From: Bacteroidales bacterium
Lineage (GTDB): Bacteria > Bacteroidota > Bacteroidia > Bacteroidales > WCHB1-69
Reading direction: 5' to 3'
DNA length: 64,000 bases
Assembly: GCA_017535665.1 (NCBI GenBank)
Contig: JAFXTS010000030.1
Span: 62,001 to 126,000 of the forward strand
Shown: positions 22,496 to 31,147 of the stretch, piece after piece
Numbering within the stretch: the stretch's first letter is position 1
Layout: every line of letters starts with the position of its first letter
The notes under the pieces: model-generated
What the model was told of the DNA's origin: nothing
The model's database searches: none
Seen by the model: only the letters and a program-made list of their open reading frames with translations
Program-made: the position numbers and the translations under genes

Positions 22496-24126
22496 TATTT
22501 GGAAATGATGATTTTTGCGCGTGAAGTGCGGTCATTACCATTGATTTCCAGCATGTACATGCCAGGAGTCAACTGGTTGAGGTTGAGGGTGAATTCAGGA
22601 GCCAACGTGATGTTGCGATTCATCACCAAGTTGCCCATCATGTCATACACTTTGCAAACGCCTTCGCCATCCGTGAAAGCACCACTGATGGTCATGATAC
22701 CGCTGTTCGGGTTGGGATGAACATTCAGGGCATCCACCACCTGCGTGTAGTTATTGATACCTACGGTGTTCAAGTATTCGCCCTGCAAAGAAGTAGCACC
22801 TGTGTTGTTGGGATCCAACCACGGTTTCAACTTCTTGGCGTCGCTGCTGTTGTTGTTGGTCCATGAGTTGGAAAGCTTGCCGTACAAGTCCCAACCGGTG
22901 GGGTTGGTGCAGCTGCTAGAACCTGCATACAGTTGGCCTACAATGAGTTTGTCTTTGTTGAAGAGGGGAGAACCAGATGAACCCTGTTCGGTAGCACCTG
23001 TAGCCGTAGCCCAATTGGCCAGCCAGAACTTGGGATATCCGCCCAAACTTCCATTGTTGATGTTCTGGGGTACGCTGAACTTCTTGATGTCACCACCAGG
23101 ATGGTGAATAGCACCGCATTGTGTGGGGTTGGTGGGAGCTGTCGTGGTGTTGTTCCAGCCAGCAAGGAAGACGTTGAAATTGGGATTGATGGTTCCCGTG
23201 ATTTCCACCAACATGAAGTCAGAGCTGCTATCGCCGTTGTCTTTTGCCTTGAGGGTGTAACCAGTTGCGGTTTTTATTGTGGAGCCGTTGGTGCCATTGC
23301 ACGTGGTGGCCTGATAGTTGAAATAGAACTTCCAGTTTCCGGCTTCGTAGCAGTGGTTGGCAGAGAGCAGGTACTGCTTGCCGTCGCGGGCGGTGTTGTT
23401 AACCATAGCGCCACTGCACATATATACATAGCCTCCTGAGGTCATGGTGTAACATACTACAGATTGGATTTGATCATGCCATTGAGCATCGTAGCAGATG
23501 GCGTTGGGATGGCAGGTGCCTTCAGCATTGCCAAGACCGCCTTCCACATCTTTTTCATAAATATGGAAGAAATCATAATAACCTTGTGAAATCTGGTCAA
23601 TCACTAACTTGCCGGCAAAGGCTGCATTGGCAGGCTCGTAGTATTCTACGATAATCTCGTCACCCGGCATCTCCTGCGGATAGAAAGTGCCATCTTCCAT
23701 GAGGTTTGCATTCGTGAATTTCCCAATCACAGTCTCTCTGTCTGGGGTATAGAGGAATAATTCTGCACCATTCGGAATTTCAAAAGTGGAAAAGTTCATA
23801 GAAGTGAAGGTTGCGCCTTCCATGTGAAACATCAGTCTCCAGATTTTCGAACCGTCGGGAAGCAGGTCGATGCGACCTGAGTTATAGTTGGTGTACATCA
23901 CATCCTTGGTGACGCCAATACGCAGAGGATGACTTTTGCCTTCAATCGAAGCGTCTTCTGCCAATAATGACTCTACGTCTAATGCTTCAATCTCAACTGT
24001 GGGAATGTTTTGTGAGAGAGTGTGTTTGAAAGATTGGGGTTCTCCGCCATAGCTCATCTGAGCCATGACTCTCGTTCCAAAAACGCACAGCACAACTGCT
24101 ATGCAAATGGGTAAAAGTTTCTTCAT
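22495..24126 (-). CDS. Secreted trypsin-like (S1, lysyl endopeptidase-type) protease with T9SS sorting domain, 543 aa
   Basis: Signal peptide (LLPICIAVVLCVFGTRVMAQ), then an N-terminal prodomain-like region with WRLMFHMEGATFTSMNF and PNGAELFLYTPDRETVIG. The protease domain follows: catalytic His in LLSANHCYE, Asp in SSSDFMLVEI and Ser in EQGSSGSPLF, with HHPGGDIKKF between, as in Lys-C type endopeptidases. A type A sorting domain ends the protein (VHPNPNSGIMTI…GVCKVYDMMGNLVM…LTPGMYMLEINGN…KIIISK). It is released or surface-attached via T9SS. The adjacent upstream gene encodes a longer relative 15 bases away, so they form an operon. Probable role: protein digestion outside the cell; cleavage specificity cannot be read safely. 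Confidence 0.92.
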   Translation of the reverse strand: MKKLLPICIAVVLCVFGTRVMAQMSYGGEPQSFKHTLSQNIPTVEIEALDVESLLAEDASIEGKSHPLRIGVTKDVMYTNYNSGRIDLLPDGSKIWRLMFHMEGATFTSMNFSTFEIPNGAELFLYTPDRETVIGKFTNANLMEDGTFYPQEMPGDEIIVEYYEPANAAFAGKLVIDQISQGYYDFFHIYEKDVEGGLGNAEGTCHPNAICYDAQWHDQIQSVVCYTMTSGGYVYMCSGAMVNNTARDGKQYLLSANHCYEAGNWKFYFNYQATTCNGTNGSTIKTATGYTLKAKDNGDSSSDFMLVEITGTINPNFNVFLAGWNNTTTAPTNPTQCGAIHHPGGDIKKFSVPQNINNGSLGGYPKFWLANWATATGATEQGSSGSPLFNKDKLIVGQLYAGSSSCTNPTGWDLYGKLSNSWTNNNSSDAKKLKPWLDPNNTGATSLQGEYLNTVGINNYTQVVDALNVHPNPNSGIMTISGAFTDGEGVCKVYDMMGNLVMNRNITLAPEFTLNLNQLTPGMYMLEINGNDRTSRAKIIISK

Positions 24127-24141
24127 TTTTGTGTGTTTTGA

Positions 24142-26517
24142 TTATTTGATGAGTGAAATTTTCTTGGTGATGGTTTGGGTGGGAGTTTGAATGGAGATAA
24201 GGTAGAGTCCGCTTCTCAACGAAGATAGATCAAGGGTGAGTTTGTCGTTGCTCATGGTGGGAACAAGGTTCACCAGCTTGCCGTTCATGTCGTAAACCTT
24301 GACAATGGCGTTAGAAAGTTCGTTGTCGGCAAGGCGGATGGAGACAATACCCGTAGTGGGGTTGGGATAGATGACGCTGGAGTTGTCAAACTCTTCAATA
24401 TCAGTTGTTTCAGCATTGTCGCACAATTGCGGGAAAAGGGCGTGGGTGAGGGCAATTCCCCATGAGGTTGAGTCGGAATATTCTACCCACGTGGAATCGT
24501 GTCTCATCTCCCAGCCGGTATTGGCTGCCTGGTTGCCCGTGTTGGTCACCAGCGCAAACTGTCCGCTGGAGGGAAGCATATAGCCTGCGAAGAAGTTGCC
24601 ACTGATAGCGACAGAGGGAGAGAATTGGCAGACGTAGCGGCGCTTGAGTTGCGGGTAGGTGGTGGGCATCTGCGGGTCGTTTTCAGTATAACACTGAGAA
24701 GCTATCGTGCTCAGCGATACGGTTTTGCTTGCAATCAAACTGCCTGGACGACCATTGTTGTCGGCCCAGATGCAGAAGGTCACATTGCCGGTTCCGCTCA
24801 CCACACCCACATTCATTTTCAGGTTGACAAGGTACTCAGTAGTACTGTCTTTCTGGAAATAATCGGCTTTGGCGAGGTCGCCGTAGGTGTTTGTGCCAGC
24901 CAGGTATCCTTCATCGGGGGTGCGGTACAAAGTGAGCGTGCCATTAAGGGGATAGTGCAATTTGTGACAATTGCCAGGAATGATGGGAGTGCCCGGATCG
25001 TCTGGATCATCAGGGTTATCTGGATTATCAGGATCATCTGGATCATCCGGGTCATCTGGATCATCAGGATTGCCCGGGTCAATCGGGTTGTCGGGATTGT
25101 TGGGATCATACATGGGACAGGTGGTGCTTCCCGTGTTGTTGGGGTCGAGCCAGGGTTTGGCCTGCTGGTCGCTGGAAGAACCGTTCTGATCCCAGTGATA
25201 GTATAATTTACCGTAATAATCGTTGTGAGGGTTGCTGCACGTGGCGGCACCACCCGTCAGAGTACCTACGAGATACCCATCCTGGTCGAAAAGTGCTGAA
25301 CCAGAGGAGCCTCCTTCCGTAACACCACGGTTGGTGGTAGTCTGACGCCAGTCGGTGATACGCCAGTGGGCATTGGAGGCACAACCAGTGTAGGAACCTG
25401 TAGAGATGGTGGTGGAAGAGGATATCTTCTTCACGTCGCCCGCCGGGTGGTGGATGCCCGTCGCCGTGGTGGCCGCCGTGTTGTCACGCCGCCATCCAGC
25501 ATAAATCGGATTCCACGAGTTGTCGGGTGCCTGGTTGAGCTGCAACAAGAAGAAGTCAGAACCGCCATTGATGCTACCGTAGGCTTTCTTGGAACATCCC
25601 GTGCGGTACTGTGATGAGGATTGTACCGTAGTGCCCGTGCAGGTGGTGTACTCCAAGTTGAAATAGAAACGCCACTGGTTGAAGTTGGCTGCCGTCGCAT
25701 TTGGTCCACAGTGGTTGGCCGTCAGAATGTACGGTGTGCCATCGTTGGCCAAGTTGTTGATGAGCGTGCCGGTGCACCAGCCTCCCGAATTGCCTTCCAC
25801 CACGTAGATGCGCACCACCGACCGCTTCTGCATCTGCCAGTCGTCACCTTCCGGACAGTTGACATTCACTTCGCAACTCTCACTATCTCCGATGTCCTTG
25901 GCGTGCTGGAACTCAGCAACCCCGCGGAAAATATGGGAAACCTGCGAAATATGGATGTCGGGCACAATTACCTCTGTGTTCAAAATGGCTTTCTTCTCGC
26001 CAGGGGTCAAAAGCGGAGGTGCCACATATTCAGCAATCAACACATCTCCAACAATCAATCCTATCGAATAACCCTTGTCATCTGTGTTGTCCAATTCTGA
26101 AAAACCTCCCAAAAGTTGCGTGCGCTCTTCGTCATATACATAAAAACGCCCGCCATCCGGCAGATTGAACCGGTCGAAATGAAGTGACAGCGCCTTAGCA
26201 CCCGGAATGGTGATGCGGATTCGCCAAATCATTGTTCCATCTTCCAACTCCTCCCAACTGCCAGCATTAACAGGACTTAAATCAACATCTTTCAATTGTG
26301 CGATGACATACATCCCACTTTTGTCGGTGTTGTTCATCGCCGCTGCAATAAAATCGGCATCAGCAGGCGCAACCACCGTCTCGTTGATGGGCGCAAACAT
26401 CAATGCACTCTCATAACTGGCAGGATGCGTGCCGGGCAGATGCTGGGCAAATGTATGATTAAAAAATCCTAATACGCTGAAAATCAGGAAAAAGATAAAG
26501 GTGTTTAAGTGTTTCAT
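24142..26517 (-). CDS. Secreted trypsin-like protease with Asp/Pro-rich linker and T9SS sorting domain, 791 aa
   Basis: The start at 26517 (MKHLNTFIFFLIFSVLGFF) gives a clean signal peptide; an upstream in-frame Met overlaps the promoter motif at 26551-26558. The prodomain (MIWRIRITIPGAKALSLHFDRF…GGRFYVYDEERTQLLGG) is like that of the neighbour. The protease domain has catalytic His in ILTANHCGPN, Asp in GGSDFFLLQL and Ser in TEGGSSGSALFDQDG, and GIHHPAGDVKKIS. A linker of repeated (D/N)PDDPD units follows (DNA about 24991-25106), then a β-rich domain (KADYFQKDSTTEYLVNLKMNVG) and the sorting domain (IYPNPTTGIVSI…LSSLRSGLYLISIQ…KKISLIK). Likely an extracellular Lys-C-like peptidase with an added binding domain. 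Confidence 0.93.
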   Translation of the reverse strand: MKHLNTFIFFLIFSVLGFFNHTFAQHLPGTHPASYESALMFAPINETVVAPADADFIAAAMNNTDKSGMYVIAQLKDVDLSPVNAGSWEELEDGTMIWRIRITIPGAKALSLHFDRFNLPDGGRFYVYDEERTQLLGGFSELDNTDDKGYSIGLIVGDVLIAEYVAPPLLTPGEKKAILNTEVIVPDIHISQVSHIFRGVAEFQHAKDIGDSESCEVNVNCPEGDDWQMQKRSVVRIYVVEGNSGGWCTGTLINNLANDGTPYILTANHCGPNATAANFNQWRFYFNLEYTTCTGTTVQSSSQYRTGCSKKAYGSINGGSDFFLLQLNQAPDNSWNPIYAGWRRDNTAATTATGIHHPAGDVKKISSSTTISTGSYTGCASNAHWRITDWRQTTTNRGVTEGGSSGSALFDQDGYLVGTLTGGAATCSNPHNDYYGKLYYHWDQNGSSSDQQAKPWLDPNNTGSTTCPMYDPNNPDNPIDPGNPDDPDDPDDPDDPDNPDNPDDPDDPGTPIIPGNCHKLHYPLNGTLTLYRTPDEGYLAGTNTYGDLAKADYFQKDSTTEYLVNLKMNVGVVSGTGNVTFCIWADNNGRPGSLIASKTVSLSTIASQCYTENDPQMPTTYPQLKRRYVCQFSPSVAISGNFFAGYMLPSSGQFALVTNTGNQAANTGWEMRHDSTWVEYSDSTSWGIALTHALFPQLCDNAETTDIEEFDNSSVIYPNPTTGIVSIRLADNELSNAIVKVYDMNGKLVNLVPTMSNDKLTLDLSSLRSGLYLISIQTPTQTITKKISLIK

Positions 26518-26550
26518 ACGCAGTTTTTTACACATAAGAAAACAAGCTGG

Positions 26551-26558
26551 CAAAATTA
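26551..26558 (-). promoter_or_regulatory. -7 promoter motif (protease operon)
   Basis: Minus-strand TAATTTTG, 34 bases upstream of the signal-peptide Met at 26517; it supports that start. Confidence 0.6.
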
Positions 26559-26625
26559 GACATTTTTTTTTAATTTTGATACATTTGTTTCAATTTTTAA
26601 GGTGCGAAAATCAATTTTATTTTTG

Positions 26626-26633
26626 TAATTTTG
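26626..26633 (+). promoter_or_regulatory. -7 promoter motif (rsfS-ftsH operon)
   Basis: TAATTTTG on +, 23 bases upstream of rsfS. Confidence 0.6.
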
Positions 26634-26656
26634 CCCGCTAATTATAAAATAGGTAA

Positions 26657-27037
26657 ATGGGTAAAATTAAAGTCGCTACTAAGAAAAAAGACCTCTTTAA
26701 AGGGGATTTGAGTGAACTGATTGTCCAAGCCTTGATGGAGAAAAAAGGGGAGGACATCGCAGTTATCGATCTGAAAAAAATCAATCACGTATATTTTGAC
26801 AAGTTTGTCATCTGCTCGGGCACTTCAAGAACACATATTGAAACGCTTTGCGATTATGTACAAGAAGTTACCAAGCGCGAGGCAGGCATTCTCCCTACTT
26901 TCGTAGAAGGTGTCGCCAATGGCGAATGGATTTTGCTTGACTATTTTGACATTATCGTCCATATCTTCCAGCCCGAATTCCGCGAGTTCTACCAGCTGGA
27001 AAGCCTCTGGAGCGATGCCGATATCCAACATTTTTAA
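26657..27037 (+). CDS. rsfS: Ribosome silencing factor RsfS
   Basis: 126 residues. The RsfS/Iojap core is clear: LSELIVQALMEKKGEDIAVIDLKKINHVYFDKFVICSGTSRTHIETLCDYVQEVTKREAG, then WILLDYFDIIVHIFQPEFREFYQLESLWSDA. RsfS binds L14 and blocks joining of the ribosomal subunits when nutrients are short. It is the first gene of rsfS-ftsH-LUD-cdsA, an order conserved in Bacteroidota; the gap to ftsH is 18 bases. Promoter motif at 26626-26633. Confidence 0.96.
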   Translation: MGKIKVATKKKDLFKGDLSELIVQALMEKKGEDIAVIDLKKINHVYFDKFVICSGTSRTHIETLCDYVQEVTKREAGILPTFVEGVANGEWILLDYFDIIVHIFQPEFREFYQLESLWSDADIQHF

Positions 27038-27055
27038 TCTCACCACCACTTTTTC

Positions 27056-29188
27056 ATGATGGAAAACAATAGAAAGCCACAACCGGAAGATAATAATAAC
27101 CGGAAATTCAAATTCAACTGGACTTGGATCTACCTGATAATCGCTGCGATTCTTATAGGGTACTATTTTTTAGGCGGCCGCAATAATGTCAATGTTAATA
27201 CTATATCCGATAAGGAATTGAAAACGTTTGTGCTGAATAAGGATGTTAGTAAAGCCGTTTTTGTGCAGAAAGAGGAGAAAGTGCTTATTTATATCAAAAA
27301 GGAGAGTATTGATGCTAAAAGCGAGTTTGCCCAATTCCGTGAAAAGAATCTTGATGGACCGCATTTCTCTATAGAACAGTCAGATTATAAAGTATTTAAA
27401 GATGATGTGAAGGATTGGATTGCGAGAGAAACACGGATGCGTGCACGCGATTCAGTTAGATTACTGGAATCACAAGATACCGCTTTAAGAGCAGTCACGA
27501 ACAAGTCGGACATCATTAATGATTGGGCTGATCAGTTGGTGAAAGATTATGAGTTCCCCATCACAGAGGATACCAGCAAGGCATGGGGCGGTGAACTGCT
27601 CCTCTGGATGCTCCCCATGGTGTTTATCATCCTGCTCTTTGTCATGATGGCTCGCTCTATGCGAGGCGGCATCGGCGGCGGAATGTTCAACATCGGCAAG
27701 TCCAAGGCCCAAGTGTATGACAGTAAAACCGCGCAAGGGGTCTCTTTTAAAGATGTGGCCGGTTTGGAAGGGGCGAAGGAAGAGGTGGAAGAGATTGTGG
27801 ACTTCTTGAAAAACCCCAAGAAATATACAGTTTTGGGTGGTAAAATTCCCAAAGGTGCATTGCTGGTAGGCCCTCCAGGTACGGGTAAAACCCTGTTGGC
27901 CAAGGCTGTCGCCGGAGAAGCTAAGGTGCCGTTCTTCTCTTTGTCGGGTTCCGACTTTGTGGAGATGTTCGTCGGCGTGGGCGCCTCCCGCGTGCGCGAC
28001 CTCTTCAAAACCGCCAAGGAGAAAGCCCCCTGCATCATCTTCATCGACGAGATCGACGCTATCGGTCGCGCACGCGGTCGCAACGCCATCAGCGGTGCCA
28101 ACGACGAGCGCGAGAATACCCTCAACCAGCTGCTCACCGAGATGGACGGCTTCTCCACCAACGCGGGGGTCATCATCCTCGCCGCCACCAACCGTGCCGA
28201 TATCCTCGACCGCGCACTCCTTCGCGCAGGCCGCTTCGACCGCCAAATCCATGTCGAACTCCCTAACCTCAACGAACGCAAAGGCATCTTCCAGGTTCAC
28301 GTCCGTAACCTCAAACTCGATGCCGACGTTGACCTCGACTTCTTTGCCAAACAAACTCCGGGATTCTCAGGCGCCGACATCGCCAATGTGTGCAACGAGG
28401 CCGCCCTCGTCGCTGCCCGCAACTCGAAGAAATCGATTGGGAAAGAGGATTTCCTCGCCGCCATCGACCGCATCATCGGCGGTCTCGAGAAACGCAGCAG
28501 CATTATCTCCCCACAAGAGAAACGCGTCATCGCCTACCACGAGTCAGGTCACGCCACCGTCAGCTGGCTGCTCAAACACGCCTCCCCACTTGTCAAAGTC
28601 ACCATCGTGCCGCGCGGCAAAGCCCTCGGCGCGGCCTGGTACCTCCCGGAAGAACGGCAGATTACCACCTTCGACCAGATGTTCGATGAACTCTGTACCC
28701 TCGTGGCAGGCCGCGCCTCCGAAGAGGTTAACTTCGGACAAGTCTCTACAGGCGCCCTCAACGATCTCGAGCGCGTCACCAAGATGGCCTACGCCATGGT
28801 CGCCTACTACGGCCTCGACAAAACCATCGGCAACCTCAGCTACTACGACTCCACTGGCCAGAGCGATTACGCCTTCCAGCGTCCGTATAGCGAAAAAACT
28901 GCCGAACAGATTGATAATCAGGTACACCAACTGGTGGAATCGGCCTACTCGAAAGCAAAAGATATTCTCGAAACCCATAAGGACCAACTGAATGAATTGG
29001 CACAGATCCTTATCGAAAAGGAAGTGATCTTTGCCGATGATTTGGAGAGAATCTATGGCAAGCGTCCTTCCGATGAGACCTCAGAGACCTCTGCCAATAC
29101 GGAGAATACCCCCGAAGAGAGTAACGCAGATCAGGTTTCTACCGACCCCAATATGCAAGATAATACCAACCAAGATGGAAAAGAGTAA
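27056..29188 (+). CDS. ftsH: ATP-dependent zinc metalloprotease FtsH, 710 aa
   Basis: Membrane-anchored AAA protease that degrades misfolded and regulatory proteins. Membrane segments are at about residues 25-43 ([16 protein letters not shown]) and 180-200 ([19 protein letters not shown]), with a periplasmic domain between. Walker A is GPPGTGKT near 272, Walker [13 protein letters not shown] near 325, the second region of homology ends in RAGRFDRQ, and the zinc site is HESGH near 497 with a distal Asp. A poorly conserved acidic tail ([18 protein letters not shown]) follows. The last 14 bases overlap the LUD-protein gene. A second ATG directly follows the first, so the start may be one codon later. 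Confidence 0.98.
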   Translation: MMENNRKPQPEDNNNRKFKFNWTWIYLIIAAILIGYYFLGGRNNVNVNTISDKELKTFVLNKDVSKAVFVQKEEKVLIYIKKESIDAKSEFAQFREKNLDGPHFSIEQSDYKVFKDDVKDWIARETRMRARDSVRLLESQDTALRAVTNKSDIINDWADQLVKDYEFPITEDTSKAWGGELLLWMLPMVFIILLFVMMARSMRGGIGGGMFNIGKSKAQVYDSKTAQGVSFKDVAGLEGAKEEVEEIVDFLKNPKKYTVLGGKIPKGALLVGPPGTGKTLLAKAVAGEAKVPFFSLSGSDFVEMFVGVGASRVRDLFKTAKEKAPCIIFIDEIDAIGRARGRNAISGANDERENTLNQLLTEMDGFSTNAGVIILAATNRADILDRALLRAGRFDRQIHVELPNLNERKGIFQVHVRNLKLDADVDLDFFAKQTPGFSGADIANVCNEAALVAARNSKKSIGKEDFLAAIDRIIGGLEKRSSIISPQEKRVIAYHESGHATVSWLLKHASPLVKVTIVPRGKALGAAWYLPEERQITTFDQMFDELCTLVAGRASEEVNFGQVSTGALNDLERVTKMAYAMVAYYGLDKTIGNLSYYDSTGQSDYAFQRPYSEKTAEQIDNQVHQLVESAYSKAKDILETHKDQLNELAQILIEKEVIFADDLERIYGKRPSDETSETSANTENTPEESNADQVSTDPNMQDNTNQDGKE

Positions 29189-29885
29189 TTCATACGAAGG
29201 CCTGGGTAATGCCAAGGATAACATTTGCCAGTCCATCCGGAAAGCACTGGCAACACCGGTGCATGTTCCCGATATTAACATGGATCAGGAACTGTTTCCC
29301 CCTATCCCCAACATGTTGGAATGCTTCCAACAGAAATTTGAAGCGGCAGGGGGCAAACTCGTGCCGTTCAAGATGGATGTCAGCCGAATGAACGACCGCG
29401 CCTACGCCTCCCACTTTCAGAAAAGTGTGTACGACTATCTGAAAGATTATGAACTGGAGACCAATCGGTGTATGACGGTGCTCAACACCTCCTCACAACT
29501 TGCTCCGGTGCTCGCCAATTTCAATATCCCTACCATCGACTACATCCGCAACTCCGAACCCGTAGATGCGGCCATCGTTTATGCGGAGTTCCTCATTGCC
29601 CGCACGGGCAGCATCGTGCTCTCACAGCGCGGCGGCTTGATGCTCTACCCCTCCATTCGTAACCTCGCTCGCCATATCATCGTGTTGAGTCAGTCCTCCC
29701 GCATTATCCCTGATCTGCACACCCTTACCCAACTCACCACGACCACCCAACAGAAAGAAAACCGAATTGAAGAATCCGACTTCAATTTCGACATGCTTGA
29801 AGTTATTCGCCCCTCATTGGTGGATGAAAATTCCATTTCTCCTACCGCTCCCCATTTCTCACTCCTTCTTGTCGTAGATAATTAA
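29175..29885 (+). CDS. LUD-domain protein, 236 aa
   Basis: The Met at 29175 ([19 protein letters not shown]) starts inside the last codons of ftsH, giving a 14-base overlap. The LUD (lactate utilisation protein C/LutC-like) domain shows in IPTIDYIRNSEPVDAAIVYAEFLIARTGSIVLSQRGGLMLYPSIRNLARHIIVLSQSSRIIPDL. No LutA or LutB partner is seen here and no iron-sulfur cysteines are present. In Bacteroidota the protein sits constantly between ftsH and cdsA, so a role in lactate oxidation is unlikely or at least unproven. The C-terminus ends HFSLLLVVDN. Cytoplasmic. Confidence 0.88.
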   Translation: MEKSNSYEGLGNAKDNICQSIRKALATPVHVPDINMDQELFPPIPNMLECFQQKFEAAGGKLVPFKMDVSRMNDRAYASHFQKSVYDYLKDYELETNRCMTVLNTSSQLAPVLANFNIPTIDYIRNSEPVDAAIVYAEFLIARTGSIVLSQRGGLMLYPSIRNLARHIIVLSQSSRIIPDLHTLTQLTTTTQQKENRIEESDFNFDMLEVIRPSLVDENSISPTAPHFSLLLVVDN

Positions 29886-29915
29886 TGTTTAATATATACA
29901 ATAAATAATTTAGGT

Positions 29916-30764
29916 TTGAAGAATCTGCTCATCCGTACGGTCACAGGATTGGTTTTCATCGCAGTTGTGGTGGGGTCAATGCTCTGCTATGAGAAAAGTA
30001 GTGTCTTTTTCTACCTGCTGTTTCTTTTCTTTACCGTGGTGGGCACCTACGAACTGGTTCGTATGGCGCGCAATGTCGGGTTGGAAGGCAATCTGCCGAT
30101 GGCATTGCTTTTGTCGATGACCTTTTTTTCCATTTTCCAGGTGATGGTCGCCCTCCCAGGTTTGTGGGAGACGTATGTGCTGGCAGCAGGATGTGTGGTG
30201 CTGCTTCTTCTCGGGGTGGTGTTGCTCGTCGTGGAATTGTTCCGGGGACACGCCAACCCCATAGGCAATGTCTCTCTCTCTTTGCTGCCGATGCTTTGGG
30301 TGGCGGTGCCGTTCTCTGTCATCGGCTTACTGTTAGGCTGTCAACAGGTGGCGGTGGCCCTCTCCATCTTTATCATTATCTGGCTGGGCGATACCCTGGC
30401 CTATTGTTCGGGCAGACTTTTCGGGAAACATAAACTCTTTGAGCGGATTTCTCCTAAGAAAACCATTGAGGGCTTTGTCATTTCCCTCTGCCTTACCGTG
30501 GCTATCTCCGTCAGCTTCTATTGGATCCCCTTCTTCCACGGGGTCTTTTCCTCCCCGTGGCACTGGACGGGTTTCGCTTTCGTAGTCGTGCTGTTCGCCA
30601 CGCTGGGCGACTTGGTGGAATCCCTGTTCAAACGTAGCTGTTCCGTAAAAGACTCCGGCTCGATCCTCCCTGGTCATGGCGGAGTGCTCGACCGCTTCGA
30701 TTCAGCCCTGCTTGCCATCCCCGTCGCCGCCATCTATTGGCTTGCCTGCGTGTTGTTGGGGTAA
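29916..30764 (+). CDS. cdsA: Phosphatidate cytidylyltransferase CdsA (TTG start)
   Basis: 282 residues, about eight membrane segments. The signature near the C-terminus (LFATLGDLVESLFKRSCSVKDSGSILPGHGGVLDRFDSALLAIP) is the CTP transferase family motif. The enzyme makes CDP-diacylglycerol from phosphatidate and CTP in the inner membrane, the branch point of phospholipid synthesis. Relatives begin MKNLLIRT; here the matching codon is TTG and no ATG or GTG occurs in frame between the previous stop and it, so TTG is the likely start. The gap to the LUD gene is 30 bases. A low rate of initiation at TTG may limit expression. Confidence 0.94.
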   Translation: MKNLLIRTVTGLVFIAVVVGSMLCYEKSSVFFYLLFLFFTVVGTYELVRMARNVGLEGNLPMALLLSMTFFSIFQVMVALPGLWETYVLAAGCVVLLLLGVVLLVVELFRGHANPIGNVSLSLLPMLWVAVPFSVIGLLLGCQQVAVALSIFIIIWLGDTLAYCSGRLFGKHKLFERISPKKTIEGFVISLCLTVAISVSFYWIPFFHGVFSSPWHWTGFAFVVVLFATLGDLVESLFKRSCSVKDSGSILPGHGGVLDRFDSALLAIPVAAIYWLACVLLG

Positions 30765-31147
30765 CAGAGCCCTTCGTTTCCTTTATGGGTTAGGATTTTC
30801 CTTAAACTTTAAGGGAGAAAAATCATCTAAACGACCTATTTTTTGAAGAAAAAGGGGTGGAGTGATAGTTTTTTTTTCACTTTATCCTGTTAACAATCGA
30901 TTTTAAAAATGAAAAATGAAGGCGTTTGTTGCTCATTTTGAGGAAGAAACATGATAATTCAAGGAATTCAAAAAAAATCCAATTCAAAAAAAACGCTAAC
31001 AAATAAGAAAATTCAGCGTATTTAAGAAAAATGTTGTATTTTTGCAGAATTGGTATAAGAAAGATAAATTTGATAAAATAAAATCATAAGCTATTGATAG
31101 ATAAGAAGAAAAGGAATAAAAATAAAAATAATATAAATATCTCGATT
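30765..31147. other. AT-rich intergenic region before the giant adhesin gene
   Basis: 383 bases, strongly AT-rich, with no supported gene. It holds the promoter motif TATTTTTG at 31037-31044 and a small inverted repeat CCTTAAA/TTTAAGG at 30800-30814 without a T-run. The leader between the promoter motif and the adhesin start is about 100 bases. Confidence 0.55.
31037..31044 (+). promoter_or_regulatory. -7 promoter motif (giant adhesin)
   Basis: TATTTTTG on +, 103 bases upstream of the chosen start at 31148. Confidence 0.6.

Noticed and set aside
24991..25106. 9-base tandem repeats considered as a minisatellite or CRISPR-like element
   Set aside because: They encode the (D/N)PDDPD linker of the protease in frame.
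29911..29918. TAGGTTTG motif as a cdsA promoter
   Set aside because: It overlaps the TTG start codon of cdsA, so a transcript from it would lack the start; the gene is better explained as part of the ftsH operon.
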